Part shown: piece by piece, positions 46,101 through 57,160 of the stretch | Position numbering within the stretch: the stretch's first letter is position 1 | Layout of the letters: every line of letters begins with the position of its first letter | Source of the DNA: Macrocystis pyrifera | Taxonomy: Eukaryota; Sar; Phaeophyceae; Laminariales; Laminariaceae | Assembly (NCBI GenBank): GCA_031763025.1 | Contig: JASSKH010000021.1 | Span: forward strand, 3,286,001-3,350,000 | Length of the DNA: 64,000 bases | Direction of reading: 5' to 3' | The notes under the pieces: generated by a model | Databases searched by the model: none | The model's input: the letters and a program-made list of their open reading frames with translations, nothing else | Told to the model about the DNA's origin: nothing | Program-made: the position numbers and the translations under genes

Positions 46101-49100
46101 TACTGATAGGGACCTGGTATTTGTTTCGGGACTATATGGCGCATACAAAGGTTGGTCGGGTTGTACAAACAAAATGTCTCCGACGTCATGTCTCAAGGTA
46201 AGATATTGAGCTTCTCTTGAGCTCAGAAATAAAGCACCATCTCTATCATGGCCTTGTCCCACCATGGGAAGCACGGGAACACCTGACTTGGACAGATGAA
46301 AGATCTGCACGAGACAGCAGGCTCAGCTCCCCGAGGCGAGAGGGACAGGGGTGTGACTCGGACGCCTGAACTGCTGTCTTCCGACGGGTGCTGCGGTAGC
46401 GGTAGCACCTAAATTTTCCGAGGCCCATCCGCTGGAAAAACTCTATCTTACCCAAAACCTGTTTTGTGAAACGAAGCTAGGAGCGCAACCCAACGAACAA
46501 TCCCAAAATTCTACGTAGGGTCTATATAGACTTACTTACATACCTATTTATCTCTCAGCGTGCTCGGTTGGTACATCCCTGGCATCTCAGAGCTTCCACA
46601 TGGACACCACCTCTTTCTGTTAACTGCCCAGCAAGAGCCTTTTTTTCTTATTTTCTTCTTTCTGTGCGTGCGTGTATCAAGAACACGACACTGCGGGCAA
46701 GCCCGGCGCCGTCGCGGGTGTCAGCGGGTGCTGGCGGGTAGAGAGGGGGGTTGAACGGAGCGCGGTCGCCGATTTCGTGGCTAGGCGTCACGTGCCCATC
46801 GAGACACGAGGGAAACATGAATAGGCTTTGTCTGGCTTCCTTGTGTGGGGTCAGTTACAATATGTACGAGTCTGTAAGGGTCACTTTGTTCTGCAAGATA
46901 AAAATTCAAGCGGTGTTTATTTTTGCGACCAAACTGAAGTTCACAGAGAGAGCTACGCAGTCTGAGCACAAACATTGTCGAGGTGGCGAAAAAGGGCCGG
47001 GGTGGGCACCGAGCTTCACGCGAGGTGGGCGACGGGGCTCATTGTGGCAGAGAGGGAGGAAAGCTTTACCCCGAACGAACCGGTGGCGTGGTCGTCGCCA
47101 GAGGGGCGGACGGCGTACGAGGCTGAGAGAAGCTCTGCTGGTTGATATATTTTTGACCTGCGTAAGGTGTTCCAATGAAGAGAGGGCAGTGGGGGGGGGG
47201 GTTGTATTTTTTTTCGTTTTCATCTTCGTTGTTTTTGCGGTGGTGCTGGGCCGTGCCGTGCTTTCTCTTTTGTGCGTATCAAAAAAGAAGGAAATAAGTA
47301 CCCTACCTGGAGTATGTACCTACATACGGCATCCGGCGTTCGGGTTGCCTTCCTGGATTGCGCATGGAGCTCTTGGCATTTGCAAGTCGCTTGTTTTGCA
47401 TCTAATTGTCGGGGCCTTCTGTTCCGTTCCGTTCTTCCTCGTGAGCTAGCGTTCCGTCGGCTACGCGAAGCGCTTGTATATGTGTATCACGAGTACTACA
47501 GGTATTGCAACACGATTTTGGTATTCCAACGATATTGGGGTCAAGGGGGCCCGGTCAGTCAAAAATGCTTTCATCAAAAAGTGCTACTGTGCAAAACCCC
47601 TATTGTAGCAAGCCTTATCCCAGCTTCTCCAGCGTCTCTCCCATTGTTTCTGCTCTTGATGAAGCTGTTGTTCACGTTAGGGCAAAAGCCAAAATCAGGT
47701 GCACTTGTTCCATTCCATTTGAGCCCAAAAGCAGATACGTACTGGAACCAAGTAAAAAACACACGCCTCTCGAGAGGGGTGTTTCTGGCCACGAAAATTC
47801 ACAAACATTTTTTTTTTTGCGCCTGAACACTGAGCGTGTGGCCTCCAAAATCTGAACGGTTGTATTTTCTTTGGGATATAGGCACCACGTGCTCCACTTG
47901 GACCTGCAATGGTCACCAGCCTTCGGTAGTATTGCCACGGCGGGCGCGCCGAGGGTATTTGCTCTGGCGCCTCCTCCCCGTTGCCAGCTTTGAAGCCTCT
48001 CGACGATCCTCGCGGAACCGCCTGCTCGGCGCGAAGATATTTCACCAAACCTGAGGCCACCTCGACGCGGGGTAAGGCAGACGGACTACCGTCCGTGTCC
48101 ACGATGCTGACTTAAGCCCATCGTACACCCCAAAAAAGCAAAAGTAAAAGCAGCGTGCATATGTATATAGATACGCAGGTACAGAGTTTGGACATAAGAA
48201 TTGCAACTGAGGGACCGGAACCCGCATACAAACGCAGGGGAACAAGAGTGTACGTATGGCTTCTCTGATTCTCTGGAATTCCGGCTAAAACAGGTGAAAG
48301 CTAGACAAAGTAGACAAATCCAGATGTACATGGCCAGCTTCAAGCCAAAAAACAGGTCCGATGCGTGCCTGGCCAATGGCAAGGCTCCTGGCGAATGATT
48401 GTGCTTGTTTCTAGTGTTAACTTGACTTAGCACAAAAGCGACAAGGTACATACTTCGAGGTAAAAAAAATGATTTTGGCAAGAACATTTTTTTATTGGCT
48501 TGAGTGGCGAAAAATACTGCTCACAACACTGATGGTTTGGTGGAACAGGAGCTGTGGAATTCAGGGATCATTCTCCTTGCTCGGGTTCTACTGCAACGAT
48601 ACTTCAGTCCTGCAGAAGATTTGAGTCTGTCCTTTCTCTCCAATACCATCTGGGACTAAACCGGTGGCTTCACTTCCCGCAGCTGGTTGTTGTTGCCGTT
48701 GTCTTATGGTTATCGTTGTTGTATTGTCATTAAAATATCGTCGCGGATGTTGTTGTCGCGACGGTTAACTGCCGTACCTACATAGAGTCACCCCACGGTA
48801 CGGGTTGCTCTTCTTGGGCCTAAGGTTTCTGACCGATTGAGTTTCTTAAGTGAGGAATCAGCAGTTAGTATGATGAAAATTTTACTCGAATATTCGTTTT
48901 AGGACGATTAATAGCGCATAGAAGTACCGGCCGGGTGGCGCGAACAAATTTCTTCCATGTATTGTATCGGGTGAGATATTGAGCTGAGGGGCTCAGGAAC
49001 GTCTGGTGCACTCCTACCGTGGGATGGCTCCATATCGAACGCCTCCAGCACATCCTAGGCATGTACTGACACATGTCTATAATTTACCTGGTACTATAGG

Positions 49101-49946
49101 TATGTACTTCTTACGAGGATTTGTGTGTATCATTTATACCGGAGAAATGGTCGTGGTAATATATCTCATGATGGCCGTGTGCTGTGTGATACTCCTCATG
49201 TCCAGGAAACAGCGGCAGTGTAAACACACGGGCTACCCCCTATCGAGGAACGTGAGTTTCGTATACAGTACGCAATCAAACTCTTCTTCATTAGACGAGA
49301 GGTTGGGAACAGAAAGTGGGCTACTTTAGCAGAGCACCCTCGGCGGGCTTTCGACGGCAACCCACGACACTGGTGAGAGTATGCGCCCACACTTTCCTTG
49401 CTCGTTCCGATGCCGGGGTCATCACGATCGGTTCAGGGTGGGTCGCAAGCTGGTGTAAACATATTCGGCGCCGTAAGTTAGATTTGAAAAAAAAAAAAGA
49501 CCCACTCTCCACACGAGAGCATGCTTAGTCTTACTCGTTGAGTGCGACTGGGTCTGTACGGTCAATGGTGCAGCGGTTCTTTCAAGTCTCCGTCAATCCG
49601 CCTCCTTGGGTCTTTACTCTCGAGTGAGAATACCCTCCAGCAGTGTAGGCAAGAACATTACGCCCATTCCAATGTATCGTAAGCCTTATTGCCCTCCTCC
49701 TACCACCAACATACACCTCCCCTCACCGTTTTTCTCGTAGCCAACGACCAAGACGCACCAATCCTTCATCCTCGCCAGCTGCCTGACAGCCTCTGTCGCT
49801 CCAATGGCAGGCGACGACAACACGGTAACTCCCCACCGGTCGCATGATGCCCTTTTCTCGGTGGCCGGAAAAAGTGGCACACCTTCTAGTATTCCTACGC
49901 CGTCCGGATCAAACCTCGGGCCCTTATATGTCCGTGTCTTCGTCAT
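40850..49946 (-). CDS. Two-domain glycosyltransferase: DUF288/STELLO-like plus GT31 (five exons)
   Basis: Five minus-strand exons (49946-49727, 44994-44846, 44153-43665, 43056-42903, 42418-40850) join at GT-AG borders with compatible phases into about 859 residues. Residues 1-430 or so resemble DUF288/STELLO glycosyltransferases: DRWGVTVLSSPAIGATEAVR, then FGRKNVGYLYAIHHGAK, then IYDLDDAN (DxD-like), NPYPCFGG...WPRGFPL, EPDVDAMYRLA, RVSDIWRSYFTQ and YEHGIVEEEDVALTRAWLKD. Residues 540-785 resemble GT31 beta-1,3-galactosyltransferases, with RRDAVRNAW and FLRLDDDYFLCL (DDD at 635-637). A linker with five Gln separates them. Such enzymes normally act in the Golgi on glycans or cell-wall polymers. 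Exon 4 carries one surplus base. The true start and membrane anchor may lie further upstream. Confidence 0.75.
42615..42640. repeat. 26-nt G run in intron 4
   Basis: Pure G on the plus strand, so a C run in the pre-mRNA of the minus-strand gene, about 200 nt upstream of the exon 5 acceptor. Confidence 0.9.
42903..43056 (-). CDS. Exon 4 of the DUF288-GT31 gene, with a one-base frame break
   Basis: Acceptor GAGAGCAG and donor ACACGA|GTGAGC enclose 154 bp, one more than a phase-0 exon needs. It opens ATLHFIPAFWG and then, shifted by one base, reads GLLLPITVNERVSDIWRSYF, a highly conserved family block. The switch coincides with six Cs at 43023-43028 (six Gs on the coding strand), where five would keep the frame. 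This could be a homopolymer sequencing error or a real inactivating mutation. Confidence 0.75.
43134..43187. repeat. 54-nt G run in intron 3
   Basis: Uninterrupted G on the plus strand. On the coding strand it is a C run ending about 77 nt before the exon 4 acceptor, where it could act as an extreme polypyrimidine tract. The plus strand could form G-quadruplexes. True length is uncertain because such runs assemble poorly. Confidence 0.9.
43665..44153 (-). CDS. Exon 3 of the DUF288-GT31 gene
   Basis: 163 codons in phase 0 at both ends. The acceptor TTCTGGCCTAG is preceded by CACTAAC, a good branch-point match, and the donor is GCCCAG|GTAACC. It begins VIYDLDDANTA with a DxD-like motif that probably binds a nucleotide-sugar metal ion. 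It also contains NPYPCFGG, WPRGFPLDAV and PDVDAMYRLA, and ends TPYNAQ. These are all family landmarks in the expected order. Confidence 0.85.
44846..44994 (-). CDS. Exon 2 of the DUF288-GT31 gene
   Basis: 149 bp between the acceptor CACCATCGCAG and the donor GCGAAG|GTGAGC. It encodes AKMFDAAGVTYLSFADQEA then LPYRILEVIPPDHFGRKN and VGYLYAIHHGAK, the most conserved N-terminal block of DUF288. Intron 1, at about 4.7 kb (49726-44995), holds a MITE at 46023-46100. Confidence 0.8.
46021..46102. mobile_element. MITE, TA-target family, short copy 5
   Basis: Inverted ends from 46023 (CGGGGGAAACATAGCGATCA) and to 46100, between TA dinucleotides, 78 bp. It is shorter and more diverged than the other copies. 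It lies inside intron 1 of the glycosyltransferase gene. Confidence 0.7.
46145..46330 (-). repeat. Diverged repeat pair in intron 1 (other copy at 48940-49040)
   Basis: 'agatattgagct' and flanking sequence at 46200-46240 recur near 48973-49012. On the minus strand both copies are open, with partly similar peptides (LSSREAQYLT and LSPSAQYLT). I cannot assign it; it may be a decayed element or a lost exon duplicate. Confidence 0.35.
49727..49946 (-). CDS. Exon 1 of the DUF288-GT31 gene
   Basis: An ATG at 49946 opens 73 codons plus one base. DRWGVTVLSSPAIGATEAVR and DWCVLVVGYEKN match the N-terminal sheet of DUF288/STELLO proteins. The exon ends AACG|GTGAGG and leaves a split Gly codon, completed by the GT that opens exon 2. 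The frame stays open for some distance upstream of the ATG and there is no signal anchor here, so this may be an internal exon. Confidence 0.65.
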
Positions 49947-49949
49947 GGA

Positions 49950-52900
49950 GAACGAAGGGATCTGGCCCGGAACGCGGTGGGAGACCGTTTGATTGGGCAG
50001 CGAAGGGTCCGACCGAAGTTGAGTCGGTTGTTGGTTTCGTTTTGGGGGCGTGCAAAGGAACGGTATTTAGGAGGCAGGTCGCAAAAGGGTAGAGGAAACG
50101 GCTAAATGCGACAAACATACCAAGTCAGAGAGTATATTCGTCAATTAGACCGTACTCGTACGCTGCTCTTTGCGGCGACCTCTACATTGTACACCACTGT
50201 TTCGAAAAAGACGTGCATTTTTGTGTATTACTAGTTAGTTATAATGGTCATTACATTTCGGTACATATTGTACCGAAAGGTGTTCCATGCATATGTAGGA
50301 CGTGCGCATTCGAATCATGCTGCGGTGCAGTACGAAAGAAAGGTACAAGGAAAAGGCAAACTCTCTCAATCGTTCTGGGAATTAAACACGAGGCACAACG
50401 CTGGAGTTTCAAAAATGTACTCTGAATTCAACGCGGCCCTCGCGGCTGAAACATCTTACGTACGCTGACACCTACTACTATTGTTGTATCGCCACTACTT
50501 GCTGTAATATGACAACATGAAGGCAACAAGATCAACCTAGAGCTACGTACGGTAGGCGCCTCTGAAACAACTGTTTCTTCTACTGCGCTCGTCAAAGGGC
50601 ACCTGTACGCAACGTGCGAATGTGGACCGAACGTCTCGGACGCCGGACCACTGCTGTAGGACATCATCAACCCCACGCAACCCTTGCGGCACTGCTGATA
50701 GTTGGGGGTATGTTGTGAGTGAAAACAATTCACGATGAATGGTAGAGCGCAAGCCTCGGAGTTCGAGCAATGTGGCAGCATCATATTATCAACCCCACAC
50801 AACTTTTGCACAGTTGTAGTACAGTAGTTCGGAGTTCTGCTGTGCGTATTCTTAACCGCGCATTCAGCTCGACGTACTTCCTTAGTTTGATTGTGCTCGG
50901 AAAAATCGGCGCCGGAGAACAGATTGCTGACAAGGAAACTCTGCGTCGAGTTCGACGAGCTGAACGCTGTCGGAGACATCCACGCTCGACACGGTACGTC
51001 GGGTGGTATGTGGACACCGTCAAATCATGCTGCTAAAGCGCATCGAAATCGAAGGTATGCGGTAGATCAGGTTTGACTACAGGCTTCACTACCTCCTGCC
51101 GTGCAAGAAGAGAGTATGCCTTCGAGCATGAAATGCCATCAACACGTGATAGTTAAACCGCAACAATGGCAACCTCGCTGACACAGTCAAGGGTCTCCAT
51201 GTACTTATTATTGGCACGTTCCCCCTATAGACTGGCGAAAACTAAACTGCTCGGCGTTATTCATGAAATGCAGCGATGTTTACGCCATCATGAAAGGGCA
51301 GGCCGACCATAGCAACAAGAGAGTCCACCGTGACAGCAGATCCTGCCCTCGTGCATCCCCCGGAAGCACACGGCAGAGCGTCTCGCGACCTTCACACAAT
51401 CAAGCGCATGGCGACGCAGAAACCGGCATCTCCATCGTGCTCAGACACGAGAGGGTAACTTGCGGCAGCGATGAAGGGCGGAACGCCTAGGAGAAACTGC
51501 AATAGAATTGTACTATTAATATCTAAGTCACTGACGGGACCACCCGCGTAAGGGCAACAGAGCGGGCAGCAACCACCGTGAAGCAAGTCCGGACAAGATC
51601 CGGGTTTCTCCTTTACCGAGGCGATAGTCAAGCGCGCAGAAAGGTTAAGCGACGGACGAGCCCATGACCGGCCGGCATTGCAAGGACATCTCCGTCCGAG
51701 CGTTGCCCAGAGTACGAGAGCATCAAAACTATGATGCATCGTAACCCAACCTTTGACCTCGCCCAGAACTGGACGCCACTTGTATCTAGACAACCATTGC
51801 CGTGGCGCTGCAGCAGGGGGTATGACTACTGGACATGATGTCACGTCAGTGGAGTCAGTTGTTTGACACCAGGTACGTGCACTGCTGTGTATCTGTTACG
51901 AGGAATGACTTATCCGCGGAACGACGGTATACAACTGCCAAAAGCAACATCGGAGCATACACCAAGCACGACAAGGGCCAGAACGACGTCAAAAGGAACA
52001 TTGCGGGAGCCAAGGGTGAGTCCAGGAGCGCAAGCGGCGCGGAGGAAACGTAGTGCTGCGTCTACAAGTCCACGCCTCACAACAACGCTGAGTGCTATCA
52101 GTATGGAGCGCCACGCCCACAGCACAGCGCATGCACCACATCTGTGCTCGGAGCCAGCAACGCTTTGGCTGTTGACTAGGAGTCGACCTTCAGCGTCAGC
52201 GATTATTGCTTGGCAGTGGTTTCTTGAGGATAGCGTCTATCGCAGGAAGGACCGTTTTGCCGAACAACTACGCACAGAATGGCGATGATGGTAATCCCCG
52301 GGTTGAATGACCTGGTAAGACACTACTCTTTGTTGAACAACCGAAGACGATCGTGCCCACCGGCAACAGTAAACTATGTGGGACTGCAACTGGAATCCTC
52401 CAACGCGCTATCGTCGACCAGACTGGCAAGAAGTGTCAAGCCCGTTTTCGCCCCTTGGGCTTTCAGGCCTGGGGCGCCACTTCTTCTGCTCGGTCTTGGA
52501 AATAAGGAAAGGGATCACCACCATCAATGAGGAGAGGCATTCTACGATAGAGGTCCACCCTAAATTTTCTGAGGCTCTTCACTTGACCTTAAGGAGCTCC
52601 ATAGACCTCACCCGAAAACTGACTTCAGCAAAAATAAAATTGCATGCCGATCAATAAATTCGAATACCCAAGTATACAAAAAAAAGTCATTTTTCGGGCA
52701 ATTATGATGTGGCCGTGCGAAAGAGAGCGGTGATGATGGAGAGTGATGGGAGAGTGAGGTAGTGGTGCTCACATCTCTGGTGCGATTACCAGGTGTAATC
52801 ACCCTGACAAGTCGTGAACAACTTACTATACATGACCCCATGATATGACCATATGACCATGTGCCAGTACGCCAGAACCCCCGTATTCCAGTATGCTATG

Positions 52901-54424
52901 ATACGATACGCCACGAGTAGTCGTACTCTGTTTTGTTTGTCCTACAGACAATCTTATCATAGATCATCGAAGATGTGCATCTGAATAGTATACGATTAGA
53001 CGTGGCAGTTTTCTGTATATTCCAGCACCACACACTGCGACAGCACCGATGCGTGGCACGTTGCCAGAAAATCCACGCACGATCGAGGACAAAGAGTATT
53101 GTTCTGCCGTTCTTCTTATTTCTCGATCTGGTCAAGAAAAGCAAGATCACTATTAACATCAGTAGCCACACTTGCCGACGCAGTCGATGTTCGCAGACTG
53201 CGCGACCAAGCACCTCACTAAAAACCAATTCGGCCTGATCCTGCAGAATCTCGGAATTTCCCGTGCTGAGCAGGGATTCTTCGAACGAGAGAGATCACTA
53301 ACGCGTACGACACCGTACATGCAACCAAGGGATTTCTTTTTAACTAGTCTTTGCGGTTGTCAATAAATACTCTATCGTGCTGAGCAGGGATTGTGCGAAC
53401 AAGGGAGGGCGAACATCAACTCCTGCAAGATCGGAACAATGCAGGGCGTGATTTCTCTCTAAAACCAGTTTACGTAGTCCCCAGCAGCTGTAAAGTCAAT
53501 GGCAGTGTTCCTTCTTTTGCTTTCGCGCGGCAGGAAAACTGGGAGAGACGTTCGGTTTTGAGCTTGTTGCGGCATGAACGGGGTAACTGTCGTAGAGTAT
53601 GTCGGACATATCCTGCTTGGCCGATTGACTGGACGGAATATTCTTGGCTTTCGATTCCAGTTTAGTAGACTATTGTTTGTAAGCCAATGCGTGGTATGTA
53701 TATAGCTCGCGGGTTTGGGGGGGCGGACATGGACGTAGCAGACTGCTACACTGTAGTTTTGCTTTCAAATTGTAGTTTAACCAACTGATTACTGAGGTAT
53801 TGTTCTACCGGCTTACTCGGGAGCGCGCGCAAACCACGTCTATTTTGTAAAAAAATAATCCAGAGTGCCGACGGTCATACACGTACAGTAGCCGGATTTG
53901 TTCTATTGTTTCCTATGCAACAGGCCATCTTCGTCGCGGCTAAGGCCATTGTTGAGCAGAACTTTGAGATTGCAAAGAGTTGCATTCAGTATCAATGCGA
54001 GCTTACGTCAGCAAGTAAGTTGTTCGAGAAATTTTGGTATTCGACGTTGAATGAATAATATATTCGGCGATGCCACCTCCATCGAGGGGCCGTACTCATG
54101 AAAGGTCATTCGCTACAGCGGTAATCAGTAGCCTGCCAAGTCGCTGATCGATAAGATAGTCGTCTAATTCCGCATTCAGTAGCATGGCTTCATATTGCAG
54201 CACAAACACGACAGACAGCATTGCCCCGGCACGCGGTCTTCTCTACACGTCATTGCTCTGGTAGCCAGAGCGCGGTGTACCAGGCTGCCTCCGGTAGCTT
54301 GTTCGCAGGTCGGCAAGTTACAGTCATAGTCGTACGTAGAAGCACGTTACGAGGAGTTTTCAGGGTTCTTTACGGTTATCCCTCCGTACACGGGTCATTT
54401 CAGGGCCTTACTCGGGGCAGATTA
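49950..54424. other. No supported gene; two short tandem duplications
   Basis: 50620-50840 contains two diverged units of about 120 bp ('catcaaccccacgcaaccct' near 50664 and 'tatcaaccccacacaacttt' near 50786). 53258-53478 contains another pair with the same period ('gtgctgagcagggatt' at 53262 and 53379). The two pairs are unrelated in sequence. Open frames at 50428-50979 (minus), 51392-51844 (minus) and 51863-52288 (plus) have no recognisable domain. Confidence 0.45.
52537..52700 (+). repeat. Interspersed repeat, copy 1
   Basis: 'ttctgaggctc' followed by 'cacttgaccttaaggagctc' and 'cagcaaaaat' matches 58640-58800 over about 150 bp. CCTTAAGG lies near the centre. The family is unknown and no terminal repeats are visible. 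Confidence 0.65.
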
Positions 54425-54645
54425 TGATCTTGGGAACTTTTCTTCCGGGGCTTAGCCACCACGGGACTTCACGGAGGGGTTGGACGGGAACTGGCCTCCA
54501 CGGGAACCCTTCTCGCGGGAACTAGCCACCACAGGAATTCACAGATTTTTTTGTACGGGAAGCAGCCAACACGGGAACCGGCCATCACGGAAAATCTTCG
54601 TTGGTGAACTAGCCACGGGATTTTCACGGGATATTTGTAAGCGCA
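54425..54645 (+). repeat. Degenerate short tandem repeat
   Basis: About eight variants of a 20-30-bp unit based on 'gggaactagccaccacggga' follow one another with irregular spacing. This is minisatellite-like and non-coding. Confidence 0.65.
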
Positions 54646-54824
54646 TACCACAGGAATGCATGGGGCGCGGACAAGCCATCGCCATCTCCATATGTTTTTC
54701 TTAATAGCATGTACTAGGCATTGTACGTACGACGTACGTTTGGATTCACGGTATTTACTTGTGCCTCGACTTCGGTTGTGAGCTTTTCATCACACTTGCC
54801 CTAGGAAATGAGAAGGGGGGATCA

Positions 54825-54985
54825 GTCGAAAGGAAACCGCGATTGACGAAAGCAGGAAAAGAGACAGCCAACAGGGTCGCAAGGTACCAGGCCGGCTACT
54901 CGTAGCGCAAAGCTCTGCGGCTGCTTCGGGTGCGACGCTGTTGTGTTGTGTTGTGTTGTGTTGTGTTTTGGTTTGACTATATTTT
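54825..54985 (+). mobile_element. LINE 3' tail, copy 1
   Basis: 'gacgaaagcagg', 'agacagccaacagggtcgca', 'aaggtaccaggccg' and 'ctctgcggctgcttcggg' match the 3' end of the LINE at 59095-59935 and the other tail copies. It ends in a TTGTG microsatellite at 54940-54970. No coding part is attached, so it is a severely 5'-truncated LINE or a SINE sharing the LINE tail. Confidence 0.65.
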
Positions 54986-55395
54986 ATTTTCCCCTTTCGC
55001 TTCTAGTCTTCTACCAGGTATATGTGAAAGAAAGCTGCCTGGCTAGCTTGGTGGGCGTCGAGGTACCTGGTTTTGTTGTGGTTGCTTCTTGCCTTTGCTT
55101 TCTGCCCTCCTGTACTAGCAAGGTACCAGGACGACTATTTAGTAGGTACATGTAGAACCTGTCTAGGCTACTCGCAACGCAAACCTCTGCGGCTGCCTCG
55201 GGTAAGACGCTGTTGTTTTTTTTGTCTTCTTTTTTTTCCCCTTTAGTTTTGATTCTGGTGATACCTGCTACTGGTATGAAAGAAGTCCTACCTGGCTTGG
55301 TGGGTGGCGAGGTGTTTTCCTTGTGGTTCTTTCTTGATTTTTGTTTTGCTTGTTTTGCTTCATTTGTTGCGTTTTGTGTGCAGCAAGGAAATTCT
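54895..55395 (+). repeat. Tandem duplication, period about 271 bp, including the LINE tail
   Basis: 'ggctactcg' with 'ctctgcggctgc' at 54897 recurs at 55167, and 'gaaagaaagctgcctgg' recurs as 'gaaagaagtcctacctgg' with the following 'cttggtgggcg/tggcgaggt'. Part of the pattern, including the TTGTG run, has diverged. It probably duplicated after the LINE tail inserted. Confidence 0.65.
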
Positions 55396-55619
55396 AAAAC
55401 CCTCGTGCTATTTTCCTACTGTATGTTTCGTTGTGGTCGCTTCTTGCCTTTGCGTTCTGTTCTTCCGTACTTTTCCTCCTATTAATAATAGTTTTTCTTC
55501 ATTTTTTTACAGCAGTAGTTACGTATTCACTTTTATATGTGTTTTTCGTCGTCTTCCTTTCGTGCTTGGTCTTTCGTGTTGGGCGCGAATATGAGGCTGA
55601 ATTCGCCACAGATCTGTGT

Positions 55620-55895
55620 AATGGGTGGCGTCCAAGGAAGTGGGAAGGGGGGCAACGGTCGTGAGGAAATTATGGTTGACAAAAGAAGGAAGGAGACAAA
55701 GCAACAGGTATCAGACCGACTATTAACCCTTTTAGTACCGTAGTCCCGTTTTGGGGACAAATCACTTGGAATTAGACTGGTTTGTCCCCAAATCGGGACT
55801 GCGGTACTAAACGGGTTAATAGCAGGTAGACCCTGTCTGTGCAACCCGGACCACAAACTGCTGCGGCTGCCTAGAGGGTGTTTTTTTTTTTTGTT
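55620..55895 (+). mobile_element. LINE 3' tail, copy 2, split by a MITE
   Basis: 'gacaaaagaaggaaggagac' and 'aaactgctgcggctgcctag' at the two sides are LINE-tail landmarks. The 89-bp piggyBac-like MITE at 55727-55815 sits between them, so the MITE is younger than the tail. Confidence 0.65.
55723..55819. mobile_element. piggyBac-like MITE with TTAA target duplication
   Basis: TTAA at 55723-55726 and 55816-55819 bounds 89 bp with long inverted ends CCCTTTTAGTACCGTAGTCC and CCCGTTTAGTACCGCAGTCC (complement of the right end). TTAA duplication and CCC-starting ends are the piggyBac signature. Almost the whole element is a hairpin. A right-hand half of a related copy is at 58543-58583. Confidence 0.85.
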
Positions 55896-56089
55896 GTACT
55901 TCGTTTTTTTTTTTTCGTTTCCTTGCGTGTTGGGGCCCGTACGAACGAGGATAGCTTGAAGCTACTGTACAAGCAGTATACGTTCGGAAATATCTTTTTC
56001 GTTTGACTTATTAATTTGAAGTTCGAAAAAAACAAATACAGACAAAAGTCTTTCGGGCCTTCTTTTTTCGCTCTTCGTGTGGTTCAATT

Positions 56090-56265
56090 GGGGAATATAA
56101 TTGTTCCAACTCGACGAATCCGAAGCAAACCACGCAAACTTGAGCCGTGTCGCCGACTTCTTCAGAGGTGAGATCCTGTTCCCAAGAGCCGAGAGGCGGG
56201 GTCACCGGAGCAGCCTCGGCGGGAGGTGCGACGGCCCCTAGCATAGAGTAGACCACTGGCGGCGC
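56090..56265 (-). CDS. Candidate exon on the minus strand
   Basis: A strong acceptor (TATATTTTTTTCAG ending at 56266) opens a frame reading APPVVYSMLGAVAPPAEAAP then SWEQDLTSEEVGDTAQ with coding-like codons. The donor is unclear. It is phase 0 and could follow the candidate anchor exon at 58341-58134 and precede the DUF288-GT31 exons as a linker, but no homology supports that. Confidence 0.3.
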
Positions 56266-56835
56266 CTGAAAAAAATATAAGGCCATCGCAAACCCAGTTG
56301 TGCATCCCTTTTAGCCTCCCTAACCACACAAGCACCCACCAGGTGACAACGTTTCGCTCAGACGTTCGATCGCCGTATATCTCCGTCGCTGCTGCCTGCG
56401 TGCGTCTTCGGGGTTGTGCCAGGCACCCAAGACATCGCAAGAGCAACAGCCTCTTAGATGGTGCCCGCAGAAATAACTAGCGGCTGGCCGTGACGCCCCG
56501 GGGAAGACGCGGGCCGTCGCTGGCCTCGTTGGTGGCTCTCGGGTGTTCGTTGACCCTCGTGCGTTATTCGATTTTTCAAACAAATACGGTATTCCTCGAC
56601 GGGACTCTGTCACTTTTTCTACGAAATATTTTTCTTAAATCAGGCCCTTGCTATTATTAATCAGTAGCTTCTTATTTCTGTACGCCTGGGATTTTTGTAT
56701 TCTTTTCTGCACAAAAAATGGTTGTGGAAGTTTGAATAATTTCATCATCGACCAACCAATCAAAACATGCCCGATGCCGACCACGCACCACGTATTCCGA
56801 ATAAATATTGATATTATTATTTATTGTAAATACTG

Positions 56836-57160
56836 CATGTGTGAGCTTTGGCTTCCCATTTTAGTTATTTATTTGGGATTCTTCTCATTTTCTTTTTCTT
56901 TTTCGGTTTGGTTTCTTTGTGCTTCTCTTTCTTTATGGTGTATTTTGGTTGCTGGCGTATGTATGTATGTTGTGTCGGCCGCACCTAGTGCGAAGGCATG
57001 GTATTGCGTAGGATATTAATGCGTTACGGTGTGTTATCTCTGTGTCGTAGTCTGTGACCACAGAGCTCGTATCTTTCTAGGGTGAAGAATCAGCTCGGAC
57101 ACTGGGCTTGCTGGATGTCGACGAGTAGAAGAACGGTTTAATGTGAAGAACACCCACACT
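56836..57160 (+). mobile_element. SINE-like element, family B, copy 2
   Basis: This copy matches the complement of 2544-2873 along almost its whole length: 'tttggcttcccatttta', 'ttgtgtcggccgcacctagtg', 'gacgagtagaagaacggttt'. It ends 'gaagaacacccacac', where the first copy has a CA tail. A short ACTGC on both sides may be a remnant target duplication. Confidence 0.75.

Noticed and set aside
46751-47449. 232-codon plus-strand frame with hydrophobic stretches
   Set aside because: It is antisense within intron 1 of the glycosyltransferase gene, of mixed composition, and carries no recognisable domain or splice support.
54425-54645. CRISPR-like array
   Set aside because: Units are degenerate, spacing is irregular and there are no unique equal-length spacers. 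The window is eukaryotic, so a minisatellite is the better reading.
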